Shown here: one piece after another, positions 1 to 11,471 of the stretch
How positions within the stretch are numbered: position 1 is the first letter of the stretch
How the letters are laid out: the number at the start of each line of letters is the position of its first letter
Source of the DNA: Cordylochernes scorpioides
Lineage: Eukaryota; Arthropoda; Arachnida; Pseudoscorpiones; Chernetidae
Direction: 5' to 3'
Assembly: GCA_030710605.1 (NCBI GenBank)
Contig: CP092876.1
Location: 65,038,115-65,102,114 of the forward strand
Length of the DNA stretch: 64,000 nt
The notes under the pieces: model-generated
What the model saw: only the letters and a program-made list of their open reading frames with translations
Told to the model about the DNA's origin: nothing
Database searches by the model: none
Translations under genes and position numbers: made by a program

Positions 1-3
1 CAG

Positions 4-215
4 ATCACCAGCCTGAGTGCGAGGCGGCAAAGAATATCGGCGACTGCGGAGTTGGAGATGAAGGCTACACCGTCTACTATGAACTATCCTCCTTCACATG
101 CATCGAGCTGCCCAAGGGACAATGTGCTAAGGGCATCAACCGCTTCAAGTCTGTGAGCGACTGCAACAACTACTGCAACCATCCTCCAATAACCACAACA
201 ACTACTGAAGCTTGA
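4..215 (+). CDS. Kunitz-domain secreted protein, gene D, exon 2 (5' exon outside window)
   Basis: The window opens on the splice acceptor CAG (1-3), and the exon starts at 4 in phase 1. It encodes about 70 residues with the six-cysteine Kunitz/BPTI spacing C-x8-C-x17-C-x7-C-x12-C-x3-C. The canonical second gap is 15, so the reactive-site loop is two residues longer. The residue after Cys2, the P1 site in inhibitors, is Gly rather than Lys/Arg, and the loop is acidic. Conserved BPTI features include the Gly two before Cys2 and the N-x-F motif before Cys5. A Thr-rich tail follows the last Cys. The protein is probably secreted and disulphide-bonded; protease inhibition is doubtful and the target unknown. 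Its closest sequence match is gene A exon 2 (46928-47139). The signal-peptide exon should lie to the left of the window. Confidence 0.88.
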
Positions 216-267
216 ATGGCATGGAATATGATCTCGCAATATATATTATCACTATTGATAGCTTCTA

Positions 268-273
268 AATAAA
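268..273 (+). promoter_or_regulatory. AATAAA polyadenylation signal of gene D
   Basis: AATAAA lies 53 bases after the stop codon. The same signal in the same sequence context follows genes A, B and C, so it is probably the real 3' end of the transcripts. Confidence 0.75.
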
Positions 274-1398
274 GCACTTGATATTTCAATTCTATGTTGT
301 CTCTGTTTCTATATCCATATTTTACCCCTAGTCCCTGTTACCATGAATATCTTACCTAGATAGTAATTATTTCATCACATTTTCTAATCGAAATGTTTAC
401 GAAACGCGCTGCACATATTCTGATATTCCAAAATTAGCTTACTTTTCAAAATAAGGATTTAAATCTATATTTGTATTTTTTAAAAAATATAATCACCAAT
501 TATGTTAAATAATGCCTGATATTTAAAAATGAATTACAAAAATATATCTTTCTCAATTTTGAATACCTCGCATATACGAGTATGTAGATGTGTTTAAATA
601 GATTTCTGATTAAGATTTATTGTCTATATATTTTTAAGTCCAAAATGGGTCTAAGCGACTTTCAGGCCGAGTATAAAAGATTGTCCATCAAATATAAGTA
701 TCCTCAGAGCCTAAGAAGAGCCTGAGGCTATGATAATGTTATATGTATATATTTGGTAAAGGGCGATTTGAATAGTTGAATGTATATATGAAGAGAAAGT
801 TAAAATTAAATTGAAAATTAAGTATTAGAAATTCCACACACATACTGATGCAATATAAAAATGCTTTAATATAAATTTTAATCTTCAAAAGAGGGAAAAT
901 CCCTATAGTCTGTCTTCACCTAGCGGAGACTATTGGACAACGCCATAGAACGGCCAAGTTTAACAAGGGCCGAGCATAGACCGGGATAATTCTCCAGCTG
1001 CATTCTAATGAGATAGATAGACACTTATCCTTTAAGTTAAAAAGGATTTTAAAGACGGATCAACCTATTATTATTTCAACGGCATATAGAGGCTGAATGC
1101 AAGAATAAACCAACACAATATCCAATAATTATCGTTAAAAACTTTTTAAAATGTGTAAATACCTCAATTAACAGATTTCTTTGATTCATCACCAAATATG
1201 TTTGCACACTTACACACCCCTTTACCAGGTATAAAATATTCATGAGATTTTGAACGGTGTCTTTTGTTATAAGTGTGTCTTTGATGGCTTATACAATATT
1301 TTTTCATATTATGTATGTGAAACCCCTCTAATAAATTTCTAGAGAGATAGAAGAGAGCATTCTCTATAATTATATATTTTAAAGGGGGGGGGGGGGGG
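274..1398. other. 3' flank of gene D, no gene seen
   Basis: This is AT-rich unique-looking sequence that is paralogous, base by base with small indels, to the 3' flanks of gene A (47198-48322) and, in part, gene B (55907 onward) and gene C (12533-13570, reversed). It ends in a poly-G run at about 1384-1398. I see no coding potential. It is part of the duplicated unit. Confidence 0.7.
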
Positions 1399-1709
1399 TG
1401 TCGGAGGAAGGGTGGTCTAAACCTTTGGTTTTCGTCCGCTACGACCCAGGTTCGATTTCCGCATTTGGCACTTTTTAATGATAAAAAATGCTCCAAAGGC
1501 CCCCAATTTTTCCAAATGTCCAACCCCATCAGCGAGTGCAAGTAACCAAACGGGGTATTGGCACATTTGTAAGTACAAAGTCGAACTGCTTTTCACATGT
1601 GTGTGCATGTGGTGCACTTACAGTAAATCAGTAGCCTACTTCTACCCACCATAATTATCATGGCCTGTACCACGTGTACTAGGGATAAGCAAAATAATAA
1701 AAAAAAACA
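1399..1709 (+). mobile_element. tRNA-derived SINE, full length
   Basis: An element of about 300 bp. Its head resembles an A box (TGGTCTAAACC, about 1412) and a B box (GGTTCGATTTCC, about 1449), followed by a family-specific body and a tail ending CTAGGGATAAGC plus an A-rich run. Related copies lie at 16829-17048, 35212-35484 (-), 37022-37239 (-), 48323-48622, 53694-53914 (-) and 57916-58327. The A/B boxes point to RNA polymerase III transcription, and mobility would depend on a LINE. The copy at 48323 is its paralogue in the next unit, so this insertion predates the unit duplication. Confidence 0.8.
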
Positions 1710-2087
1710 TTTCAAATATAAAATCACTGGCCGTCAAGCTGTTCCTCGATGCGAGAATGGAAAACACCATCGTGATATTTAAGGACTAGCTCAATCGAAA
1801 ATAAATATTTATCAATATTAATAGGCGTGCCAATAGATCATTAAACATACATCAATATTTATTGCACACCTACATTTCGATTAAATATGGAGCTTTAACG
1901 TGTGGATTATATTTATGTGATTTCATCATTAACACCAGAAATTTGGTTGTCAACTTTATTTCCTTTGTGAATAAATCATATTATATCGACGTAGTAGAAT
2001 TGTTTTTAGAAAAACACTTCTCATAATTTGAAAAAAAAATAGTACAAAGATGATTTTGTTCTGGGATAAAGGGAATAAATCATGAAT

Positions 2088-2302
2088 AAGGCGTCTCCTT
2101 ATCGTGCAACTGAAAGTTGCTGATGGCTTGCGCCATCTATCGAAATAAATATAAACTATTATCGTTGATTTCTAATTTTACAGAATTGGCCAATTACCCA
2201 TTCGCGTACGTGGTTAGAAATCAACGAGAATAATTTATATTTATCCCGATAGATGGCGCAAGCCATCAGCAACTTTCAGTTGCACGATAAGGAGATGCCT
2301 TT
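2088..2302. repeat. Fold-back repeat (MITE-like), copy in unit D
   Basis: Two arms of about 90 bp, beginning AAGGCGTCTCCTTATCGTG and ending with the inverse CACGATAAGGAGATGCCT, flank a short centre. Equivalent palindromes lie at 34564-34829 and 49006-49271. A related single arm recurs at about 11850-11935, 18905-18990 (inverse) and 52110-52185. No coding capacity is seen. It resembles a non-autonomous inverted-repeat transposon, but I could not identify a target duplication. Confidence 0.65.
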
Positions 2303-3790
2303 TTAATAACTTCCCATTTTGTTATAGGAAACAAGAATCAAAAAGCAAATTAATTGACTATGAAAATCAATTTTTTCTTATCATAAGCAGCCCATACCTA
2401 TTTATAGACTTGCTGATCATCCTAAGTAACTGGGAGAATTTGTCTCCACGACAACTTCTCCATGAATTGATATTTCCAATATATTTGGGTTTGATTTCGT
2501 AAGTTCACATCTATCCATATTTGGGTGTTATATGTAAATATATAATACAATTCACACAAAAAGTAAAACATTCTAATTGAAGATTTAGAAATATATTGAA
2601 AATAAAATAAAGTGAAGGTCATTAAATTTATTCAAAAGGGTAATAGCCTAATAGGATTGAAAATTTCAAATTTCATTTTTTTTATTTAATTATTTGAAAA
2701 GATATTTGGATTCAAATCTATATCAGTCCCATTACCTGAGATGATATATTTTTGAAAACACAAAATTATATTTTGAAAAACCAACGTTTAAAAACGCGTC
2801 GCCATAAAAATTTCAAATAAAATTTGTAATCAAGAAGAAGGTGCCAACATTATCGTCTATCCATTAAAAATATAAATACACGGTAGAATCAAAAAGTTCC
2901 TGAACTTTTAAAAAATATAATATGAAACAACTTTTGAAAATGTAAAATCAATTTTACTGGAAAGAACAAAGCCTAAACTATAATTTAATTTAGCAACGCC
3001 AGTAAATGCGCATGCGTAGTTTTCATTTTAGGCATATTTTTGTTGTAAGTATTTAGCTCGCGTCGGTTTCGGCAATGTCATCATTTGAGCAAAGGGGAAA
3101 TATTAAATTTTGTGTGAAATTAAAAAGGCCTTTCACAGAGACATTAGCATTAATGAATAAAGCTTATTAAGACGAAAAATTGTCACGAACGCAAGTTTAT
3201 TTCTGGTATAAACGTTTTAAAGATGGCCGTAAGAGTATCGCAGATGATTCAAGGTCAGGTCGGCCATTGACGTTAACAACAGATCGCAATATTGGACAGG
3301 TACGTGATTTAATTGTTGCTGATATAAAAATTACTATTGATAATATATCAGAAATAATTTGAATTTATTATGGTAGTTGCCAAAAATTATTGGTGAACAT
3401 TTAAACAAGAAAAAAACTTTGTGGTTATTTTGTCCCACGAAATTTAACAGATCAACAAAGAGAAACCAGATTATCAATTTGCAAAGATTTAATTGAAACT
3501 GCAAATAATATTTCTGATTTTTTTAAAACAATAATAACTGGTCATGAAACATGGTGCTTTATTTTTTATCCACAAACCAAAAAACAATCACAATAATGGC
3601 AAACGCCAAGTTCTCCTAGGAAGAAGAAAGTTCGTCTTGACAAGTCCAAAGGAAAAGAAATGCTTGTAGTGTTTTTCGATTATCTGTCATGAATTTATTA
3701 AGGAGGGGAGAGAGTACTAATAATAAACAGATATACAAATAAATATTTGTGCGCCTTCGTGATGTTATAAGAAGAAAAATAAACCAACTA

Positions 3791-5285
3791 CACTGGTGTC
3801 CAAAAAATGATAAACCTTTGTTTTTTAATGATATGTTTTAAAATATACTACGCTAAAAGCTAAAATGTAATTTAATTTGGTATTTTAAGTCGTAAAATTT
3901 ATTTATCGCAACCATTCGATTCGGTAAAATTGAAAATATGCAAATTTTTGCTTGTCTTTATAAGTGTGCTATTTGGCGTGTCGTTTACCCCATCTAAGAA
4001 TTGTCCAATTATAATTTTATTTAATCCTTAGTTAATTATGAGTTCACGAAAAATTTTAGCAGATGATTTAAAATGGAGAGCTGTTGGAAGAATGGAGGCA
4101 GGGCAATCACAAGTTGAAGTAGCAAAATGGCTAAATGTGAATAAATCTGTGGTCAGCAAAATATGGAAACAGTTCATTGAGACAGGAACCATCAAAAGAA
4201 ATGAAGGTTCTAGTAGAAAAAGAAAAACAGCTACCTCTGAAGACCGTTATCTGGTCTTAACTGCCAAGGGCCATAGGGATATGACAGCTATTCAACTCTC
4301 TAATGAACTCTCAAGTGCTACTGGAACGAGAATTTCAAGACAAACTGTTTACCGAAGGTTCACGAAGGTGCTCTTTATGCAAGGCGACCAATGATTTGAT
4401 CCCTTTAACCTCTGCTCACAGGAGAGCCCGCTTGAATTGGTGATCGGAACATCACGCCTGGACTCATGATCAGTGGGCCAATGTTCTCTTCAGTGACGAG
4501 TCAATATTTAGTTTAAACACAGATTCTCGACGAGTTTTCATCTGGAGGGAGCTTGGAACCCGCTATCATCCCAGTAACATCAGGGAAATAGACAGTTTTA
4601 GAGTGGGCAGTCTCTTAGTCTGGGCTGGCATCAGTTCTAGCAGACGCACACCCCTCCACATTTTTTTCTGGGGGCACTTTAACTGCCCAAAGGTACAGGG
4701 ACGGGATCCTTGAGCCCTATCTAAGACCTTATAGAGATCAAATTGGTCACAATTTAATTTTAATGGACGATAATGCTCGTCCGCATAGGGCTATGCTAGT
4801 CAATGAATATCTCCAGAGTGAGAATATTCGAAGGATGGATTGGCCAGCCAGATCTCCGGACCTGAATCCAATAGAGCATGTGTGGGATGCTCTAGGGAGG
4901 CGTATTGGAGCTCGTCACCTCTCTCCTTGAACCCTCGTTGAGCTAAGAACAGATCTATTGGAGGAGTGGGGTTTACTACCCCTGGACCTTCTCCAAAGCC
5001 TGGTAAACAGTATGAGGGCTCGCTGTGAGACCTTGATAGCTTTTAGAGGGGTGATCATACTCCCTATTGATATCTTATTTCTTTAAGATCTGGATCCTTA
5101 GCTTTGGGTATGTTGTTAATAATTTGAATATTTCACTATTTCAAATATTTTTTTTATTTTTTCATATAGCTAGTCAAATTCTCCATAGTTTAAACTATTT
5201 ATATACTAAATTTTATTTTTGTTAATAAATTAGCTTTTGAGAAATTTCAATATTGGTTAAGTTTCTTATTTTTTGGACACCAGTG
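3791..5285 (+). mobile_element. Tc1-family transposon (DD34E) inserted in mariner
   Basis: An element of 1495 bp with inverted ends CACTGGTGTCCAAAAAAT, flanked by duplicated TA (3789-3790 and 5286-5287). The paralogous mariner at about 50748-50760 shows the empty site with a single TA, so the insertion happened after the unit was duplicated. Confidence 0.92.
4038..5085 (+). pseudogene. Tc1 transposase pseudogene
   Basis: The first open stretch (4038-4394, 118 codons) holds the paired-like helix-turn-helix DNA-binding region. After a frameshift near 4385 the catalytic domain continues with the first Asp in the VLFSDES motif (about 4480-4503). It shifts again near the T run at about 4665. It then shows the second Asp in MDDNARPH (from 4763) and the catalytic Glu in SPDLNPIEH, 34 residues later, which makes it a DD34E enzyme. 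A TGA near 4927 interrupts the C-terminus. The enzyme would be inactive. Confidence 0.88.
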
Positions 5286-5683
5286 TATTTAAATCAAAAC
5301 AGTGGAAATTGTTACATGATAATGCCCCTGTTCATAGAGCCATTATTGTTCAAGACTATTTAGCCAAACACTCTGTATCTGTCTTGCTGCATCCTCCTTA
5401 CTCTTCTGATATCGCCCCATGTGATTTCTTCTTCATTCTAAAACTTAAAATGACGTTCAAAGGGAGGCGCTTTTCATCGTCATCAGAAGTAATTGAAAAT
5501 GCGACGGTGGAGCTAAACAAGCTTAGAAAAATTGACTTTGAAATAGCATTTCATAAGCTTTTTTAATGCTGGAAAAGAATGTGTAGATAACCAAGGCTCC
5601 TATTTTGAAAAATTTGATGTTTAAATTATTATTCTATGAATAAATGATTAATTTAAAAAAAGTTCGGGAACCTTTTGATCTTA

Positions 5684-6604
5684 CCTTGTATAAGATACAT
5701 GCGAAAGAGCGTGTAAGCTAATCTTGAAATATTTAAAATTGATATTCGAAGAAAAGTATATCTAAGAAATCAGTTAGTTGAAGTATCTTAATATATATTT
5801 CGACAGGTTTTCATGATTGGTTTTGAAGTTGTTACTATGTCAAGCAGTGTGTTTGTATTTGTGTGTGTGTGGCTTACCCTTGCCTTTAGCTTCATATGCT
5901 TCATATTTGATAGCAAGTTATTCTGACATTAGAAATCAGCCCTAACTCATAGAACAGGTGAGTGCTCTCTCCTCTATATTAGGATGGCTGGGTTAGCTTA
6001 TACCGGTCTCTACCAGTTTCATTTCTGAATTGATCCCTCTAGGCCTTTGTCCGCCTTCTGTCAGTTGAAGGCGTCAGGTAGGTATTTGAGATTTCTAACT
6101 GATAGAACCCTATCATAAAGAATTCCACACACATCTCCAGTACTTTGGTGGCATGTTAATATATATAATATTTTTCAGGAGGATGATATTATTTGTTGAA
6201 AGTATATATGAATGTATGTACATATAAACGCAGGTAATTCCTTTTGCAAAGTTTACATGAATCATAACAATAAATATACTTCAACATGTACTCTGGAAAG
6301 TTTGGTAATTTGGACATTATCATCAAATTTATAGGTGTCTTAAACGAATAATTTCATGACAAACCAATAAGGTAGAAAAATCTCTTATTATCTCATTTTA
6401 GAGATTAATTTCTCAGAATATGGCAATTAATTCACCTTTCCCATACACATTTAATTTTTTTTAATAAGTTTATTCTTGCATCTAAATTTTATATTTTACA
6501 TAAGCTTGCTGTCATCTGAGGCGAATCTGGATTCAGACATTTATATATCTGTTAAGAGAGATATACCAATCTCTTAATGGGTATTTGGCCAATTCTGGAA
6601 TATA
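5684..6604. other. Intergenic spacer of the duplicated unit
   Basis: AT-rich spacer matching 51152-52090 and, reversed, 19930-20810. It holds a short conserved hydrophobic reading frame near a GT-rich microsatellite (about 5838-5945), followed by a donor-like CAG|GTGAGT. I do not call a gene here because the frame is broken in two of the three copies. Confidence 0.55.
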
Positions 6605-6608
6605 TATA

Positions 6609-6913
6609 TGTGACAATTTAGTGGTAATTGTGGTGAGGAGAGAAATAATCACACGACGAGTTGTTAGAGCAATCATCCAGGCAGCCACCCGAGAGAGAGC
6701 GAGTGAGACGTTATCAGCTGAACGACTGTTTTCCCTGTGTAAACAACCGGGGGGCTAACCAGGATAGTCGCCAGGTGGTGACGCCCCCCTCAGGAATGTG
6801 GTCAAAAAATGGTCGTTAGTTAGTTGTCTAAAGTGTCTTGCTTTAGCGGCCCATTTCTCTCTCGTTGGCTGTTGGTTTGTTTTATTAATCCTGGAAGAGC
6901 ATATTTTATGACA
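6609..6913 (+). repeat. 5' LTR
   Basis: 305-bp direct repeat, TG...CA ends, nearly identical to 9093-9397. Confidence 0.85.
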
Positions 6914-9092
6914 TATGGCCCCCGTTGAAGAAGGCTGAACATAGTTTAAGTATATTTAAAGCTGGTGAAGCCAGGAATAGAGAAAATAATTTTACAGTTA
7001 AAATTAGTTAAGGTAATGGTGACATAGTTTTATGTAAATAAAATATTGTATAGTACACAAGTAAATATTATTTACAAGCAGTTTTACAACACCGGGGAGT
7101 TTGACATTTAAGGAAATCTTTGAAAATATCAAGGTTATAAAAGGCTATATACAACAAAATCTAATGTACTATAAGGGAAGTGATATGGAGGAGTGTGAAC
7201 AACGAGAAGAAGAGTCACATACATATGATGAAATTCTGAAGATCATTAAGACTGGGGAACTCTACACTTTAAGATATTTTTCAGGCGGACATGGCAAGGG
7301 GAAACTTGTCATGGGCTTTCTATGCTATAAGTGTAGAGTACAAGAAATGAGATTGAGGTTGACAATTGTGTGAGCTCAGGACTGAGGTAAATATAAAACT
7401 ACATACAATGTTAGAACCTCGGCGAACAGAGCGAGGGGAGACTTGCCCTGAGCCAATCTAACTTATCTATGCAGTTACTTGTGTAGCGAGTCCGAGGGAA
7501 AAGTCCCGTGTGTAGCTGAGGAAGTCGAACGGACTTATATTTAATTTGCGGAAAGTATGCGCGCACAGTGCCAAAAATTGGGACGAGGACTGCGTTGTCC
7601 GTTACAAGTGACAAGCTGCTCGGACACGAGGTGTTTGAACCGTCGTGGGAGCTTGTGCAAGGCGATGATTTCGCGGTGGGTTGAAAGTGAAACCCATGTC
7701 TGCGCGAAATGATGACGGACCGGACAGGATCAGCGACGATGTTTAACGTACCTCCGTGGGAAATATCGAAGGTAGGCTATATCGTGCTGGTTTGGACAAT
7801 GGACAAACATAGATTTGAAGACAGGGTCCGTGTGGCGAACGTGTGGCGCGAGAAGAAGAAGCGAACTGTGTCGTTCGATGCAGATTGTTCAAGTTCGAAC
7901 AAAAAGGGGTTGATAAATATCTAGCAGTTAGTCAATCTGCACCCTGTGACGAACACACCATTGGCTAGATGGTGTGGGTCGGTGGATAGGCTAGAGATGA
8001 ACTACGAAATAAATTATCATAAATGAAGGGCGAAGGTTAGGATTTTGAAATGACAATATAGAAGTTCGATAATTGATTAATCAATAATTCTCTATAAAGG
8101 TCCTGAGCTGGTATAAAGTTAACAAAGTTGTAAGAATGAGAGGGGCATTAAGGGGAAGATAGATAAGAGTCACCAAGGGTTGGTTGTAAGCAAGGCTCAC
8201 GTGGTGGTTGGAATTCTTCGACGCCTGAATTACAGGGTGAATTTTGAATCGATTAGGGAAAGAAATTATTTTTCGTGAGCCGTGCTTACAAGTAGGAGAG
8301 GTCTATACAAAAGTTTAGGTGCTGGAGGCATATTTTTATAAATAATTTGATTATGAAAAATATATTTTTAATAGTAAAAATCGTAAAGCGTTAATAGGTA
8401 GAATTCCTTTTTTTTATGATTTTTTTTTTGTTAAAGAGTTACGTTAAAATGGAAATTATTTAATTGAAATGATGATTTTTACATCTACTGGTAAGGTAAC
8501 TAATTAAATGGGTTTCACATAGCTAGATATAATATGGATAATAAGATCACTGTTAATAGGGGTGGAGAGATAAATGGAAATATTAAATATTTTTACATAT
8601 TCACACATATTGAGCTAATTATGGAAATATTGGGACAATCTACAAGGAATGACTTATTTAAAGAATGAATGGTAGAAGTTAAGATAATTACACTTACGAG
8701 TTATGTTGGTTTAGGGCGCAGGTAAGTTCATTGAGCTTCGGGAGAGTTCTGTCTGTGACACTGTGCGTACCAGTGTTGTACATCACAGTAGCGGTAGGGA
8801 GATGGCGGAGTCTTGTCCATGATGGCGGGAGGTGTCCTGCTCTGGCACGGCGATCGTTCTTGAGTAGATCTAGTGCTGGAAGAAGTGCGTGGCAGCTCCA
8901 TCTCCGTCGTAGGTGAATCCTTCTTCGGGATCACGGTTCAAAGGTTGGCGAGGAAGGGGTTGAGGGCTCGAAGAGGAGTGGTTACAGTTGAGTTGGGTTT
9001 GGTCGATCATCGTGGCTTGGCTTCTTGTTTCTTCATACTCCGGTATATGAGGGATTCGCTTCCTGGCCAGGTCTTATCCTGTCGACTTTCGA
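6914..9092 (+). other. Internal region of the LTR element, unrecognised
   Basis: About 2.2 kb, clearly less AT-rich than the host sequence around it over about 7420-7980 and 8700-9090. The longest sense frame is 90 codons (7101-7373), Glu/Lys-rich at its start with a CYKC pair near its end. A 71-codon frame lies at 7709-7924. Neither resembles a known Gag or Pol domain to me. They may be remnants of coding sequence or chance frames. Confidence 0.45.
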
Positions 9093-9397
9093 TGTGACAA
9101 TTTAGTGGTAATTGTGGTGAGGAGAGAAATAATCACACGACGAGTTGTTAGAGCAATCATCCAGGCAGCCACCCGAGAGAGAGCGAGTGAGACGTTATCA
9201 GCTGAACGACTGTTTTCCCTGTGTAAACAACCGAGGGGCTAACCAGGATAGTCGCCAGGTCGTGACGCCCCCCTCAGGAATGTGGCCAAAAAATGGTCGT
9301 TAGTTAGTTGTCTAAAGTGTCTTGCTTTAGCGGCCCATTTCTCTCTCGTTGGCTGTTGGTTTGTTTTATTAATCCTGGAAGAGCATATATTATGACA
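9093..9397 (+). repeat. 3' LTR
   Basis: 305-bp direct repeat, the partner of 6609-6913. It is immediately followed by a Penelope-like element that starts within the AT-rich target. Confidence 0.85.
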
Positions 9398-9728
9398 TAT
9401 ATATATGTTCATAAAGGGCACATCTTGAATTCAATAAATAATCTTTTATTTCCGATATTTCAATGGGCTAAACGGCCATCTTTTTCAAGGATCTCATCCC
9501 CTCTCGCGGCAAGCCGCGCATTACACTTGGCGTCTCACAATCTCTTCGGGCGAAAATCATCCAAATGAAAATGTAATGTATACAAATAAATATCGTACAA
9601 TACTAATTAAAATAAATGAATAAATAGAGTGAAAAGTAAATATATATATATACAAAATAAATATTCGGCTATTGCATTATGAATGAAGACATTTCACTGA
9701 AGTTCATATATACATAGAGGTTCCTATT

Positions 9729-10085
9729 CTAGGAGCATCTAAATTGTGTGTACATGTCCGGTATATCGATCTTTTGGTTTATGCTATTTCTGTCTTCCAA
9801 AGAACTCCAACTCTCCAAGAATAGCCTGCTGTGCTTTTCTTTTATATCTTGGTGTATTATTGATGTTTGTTCAAAGTCTGGAATGTGGCCATTGATGAGA
9901 GCATGATCTACTAATAAGGAGGTCGGGTTATGGTGTTTTAGGGCTGATTTGTGCTGGTTGATTCTTTCTATTAATGGTTTACCGGTTTCTCCTATGTAGA
10001 CGGCTTGGCAAGACTTGCATGGTATTTTGTATATGACATTGGTTCTATTGTTTGGTTCAGTGACCTTTTTTGTATCAGGATTTTT
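9729..10085 (-). pseudogene. PLE C-terminal GIY-YIG endonuclease (minus copy)
   Basis: The minus-strand reading shows IYKIPCKSC followed by YIGETGKPL, the paired motif of the GIY-YIG nuclease that PLE proteins carry after their reverse transcriptase. A His/Asn-rich core (INQHKSALKHHN) and a conserved C-terminus (SINQKIDIPDMY) follow. The nuclease would nick target DNA to prime reverse transcription. The reading is cut at its 5' side by an RTE fragment. The reverse transcriptase portion is missing. Confidence 0.8.
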
Positions 10086-10089
10086 TTAT

Positions 10090-10825
10090 TGCGTATGATA
10101 TTGTTTTTTACAGCACAATACAACAATGTTGGCAAGTTTCTCTAGAGTGGAATGTCGAGGTGACGAATCCACTCCAGGGCCTCCTCTGTGCACCGGTGGA
10201 TATCCCCAAGTGTTCCCTGGAAGAATCTTCGAGGACAGTCCCTTAGGATATGGTGCATTGTTTGTATTTGTCCACAGTCGCAGTTCTGGTCTGGACTCAT
10301 GTTCCACTTATTTAGTAGGTAGTTGCATCTACCAGTAGAGGTCCTGATTCTATTGAGGGTTGACCAGGTCCTCCTAGGTAGGTTGTAGCCGGGAGGTTTG
10401 GTGTTAGGATCCTCCACCAGGTCTTTGTTGGCGATGGCAAGATTGCTCCATCGGTTTCTCCACTCTTCTTTAAGATCTACATTTTCATCGGCCACCCATG
10501 CAGGATTCCTTGATATTAGTCGAGTTGGGGGAGGAATTTCGAGAACAGTGTTGATTGGAAGCTTAGTGTTAGCTTTAATTTTACTGAGAAGGTTGGAGGT
10601 AGATTTCTTTCTTCTGAGGTCAGGAGGTGCTATGTTAGAGAGATATGGGAGCCAGTCTATAGGGGTAGGTCTCATGTTTCCCGTTATTAATCTCATAGTT
10701 TGGTTAAGTTGAGCATCTATGCTGTCTGTATGGGAGCTTCTTTCCCACACAGGGGCGCAGTACTCCGCAACTGAGTATACTAAGGCGAGGGCAGTCGTGC
10801 GTATCAGGATGGCGGAGGATGTTGT
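10090..10825 (-). pseudogene. RTE-type LINE C-terminal fragment nested in PLE
   Basis: The minus-strand reading (open 202 codons at 10142-10750, extending upstream to about 10825) shows ALVYSVAEYCAPVWER, then QLNQTMRLITGNMRPTP and a CDCG...MHHILRDCP zinc-knuckle-like tail. These are typical of the region following the reverse transcriptase in RTE/BovB-group LINEs. The core reverse transcriptase is absent, so this is a 5'-truncated insertion. The PLE reading resumes on either side (LRHP/DTKK), which places the insertion inside the PLE coding sequence. Confidence 0.78.
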
Positions 10826-11270
10826 TAAGATTCGAGGTAGATTGGAATCTTGTTGTGATATTGTAGTATTTTAGTTTTCTAGCTATTCTTTCACAGCCAT
10901 AGCTGTATGGTAGGGTGCAAAAAATGTTTTGGGATGAGGTTTGTCAATTGTTTGTGGGTGATATTCTCGGTCTGTAGAAATGCTTTTTGATAAACGGTTT
11001 AGGGTAATTGTTGCTAAGTAGTTCTTGAAATATCTTGGTTCTTTCTTTTTTTGTGTCGTTATCGTTTGTTGAAAAGTGTGTGGTTAGTCTTTTTGAAAGA
11101 GTTTTTCTCACGGAAATTTTATGGTGGATGGGACCAAATGAATTGAAGTTCAGATAGCTTCCAGTATGGGTAGGTTTTCGGTATATTCGAGTTTCAATTC
11201 TATCTTGGTTTCTAGTTAATTGTATGTCTAGAAACGGTAGGGAGTTATTTTCTTCTATTTCAAACACCAT
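10826..11270 (-). pseudogene. PLE protein, region between reverse transcriptase and endonuclease
   Basis: The minus-strand reading begins NSLPFLDIQLTRN and continues through YRKPTHTGSYLNFNSFGP. This is the conserved thumb/linker region of PLE reverse transcriptases, also seen at 60590-60800 (-) and 61375-61560 (+). At 11271 the sequence flips to the plus-strand copy, so the reverse transcriptase domain has been lost. Confidence 0.75.
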
Positions 11271-11471
11271 AACCCGACCTCCTTATTAGTAGATCATGCT
11301 CTCATCAATGGCCACATTCCAGACTTTGAACAAACATCAATAATACACCAAGATATAAAAGAAAAGCACAGCAGGCTATTCTTGGAGAGTTGGATTTCTT
11401 TGGAAGACAGAAATAGCATAAACCGAAAGATCGATATACCGGACATGTACACACAATTTAGATGCTGCTAG
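11271..11471 (+). pseudogene. PLE GIY-YIG C-terminus (plus copy of the inverted pair)
   Basis: This plus-strand reading repeats the last 66 codons or so of the nuclease, from the NPTSLLVDHAL motif to the stop TAG at 11469-11471. It is nearly identical to the inverse of 9729-9930. It starts abruptly at the junction, so it is a severely 5'-truncated copy. Confidence 0.78.

Larger units (their letters stand above)
3075..5566 (+). pseudogene. mariner transposase remnant, split by Tc1
   Basis: The reading starts at ATG 3075. The N-terminal helix-turn-helix part (about 3180-3362) is typical mariner, with a track of aromatic and basic residues followed by an SGRP motif. The C-terminal part resumes at 5287 with HDNAPVH and the third catalytic Asp in the APCDFFF motif. 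Several frameshifts and stops disable it, including a stop at the junction near 3361 and a frameshift near 3125. The Tc1 insertion cuts it just before the second catalytic Asp. It encoded a cut-and-paste transposase acting on the mariner ends. Confidence 0.82.
2886..5681 (+). mobile_element. mariner (DD34D) element, interrupted by Tc1
   Basis: The terminal inverted repeats read GAATCAAAAAGTTCCTGAAC at the left and the inverse at the right, flanked by TA at 2884-2885 and 5682-5683. Subtracting the Tc1 insertion and its TA duplication leaves 1299 bp. That equals the uninterrupted paralogue at 49851-51149 and is the usual size for mariner. The element lies in the same place in the duplicated unit as that copy and as the inverted copy at 20813-33998, so mariner inserted before the duplications. 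Confidence 0.88.
6609..9397 (+). mobile_element. Non-autonomous LTR retrotransposon with two intact LTRs
   Basis: Direct repeats of 305 bp (6609-6913 and 9093-9397) begin TGTGACAATT and end TATGACA. They are flanked by a likely 4-bp duplication TATA (6605-6608, 9398-9401), though the AT-repeat flank makes that ambiguous. Two bases after the 5' LTR comes a primer-binding-like TGGCCCCCGTTGAAG (6916-6930). The internal region is only about 2.2 kb and lacks recognisable gag, protease, reverse transcriptase or integrase, so it would need proteins supplied in trans. I count four differences between the LTRs, so insertion was fairly recent. No clear polypurine tract precedes the 3' LTR. Confidence 0.85.

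Noticed and set aside
1399-1480. A tRNA gene at the SINE heads
   Set aside because: The A and B box words are present, but there is no full cloverleaf or acceptor stem, and the same head recurs as part of a 300-bp dispersed repeat.
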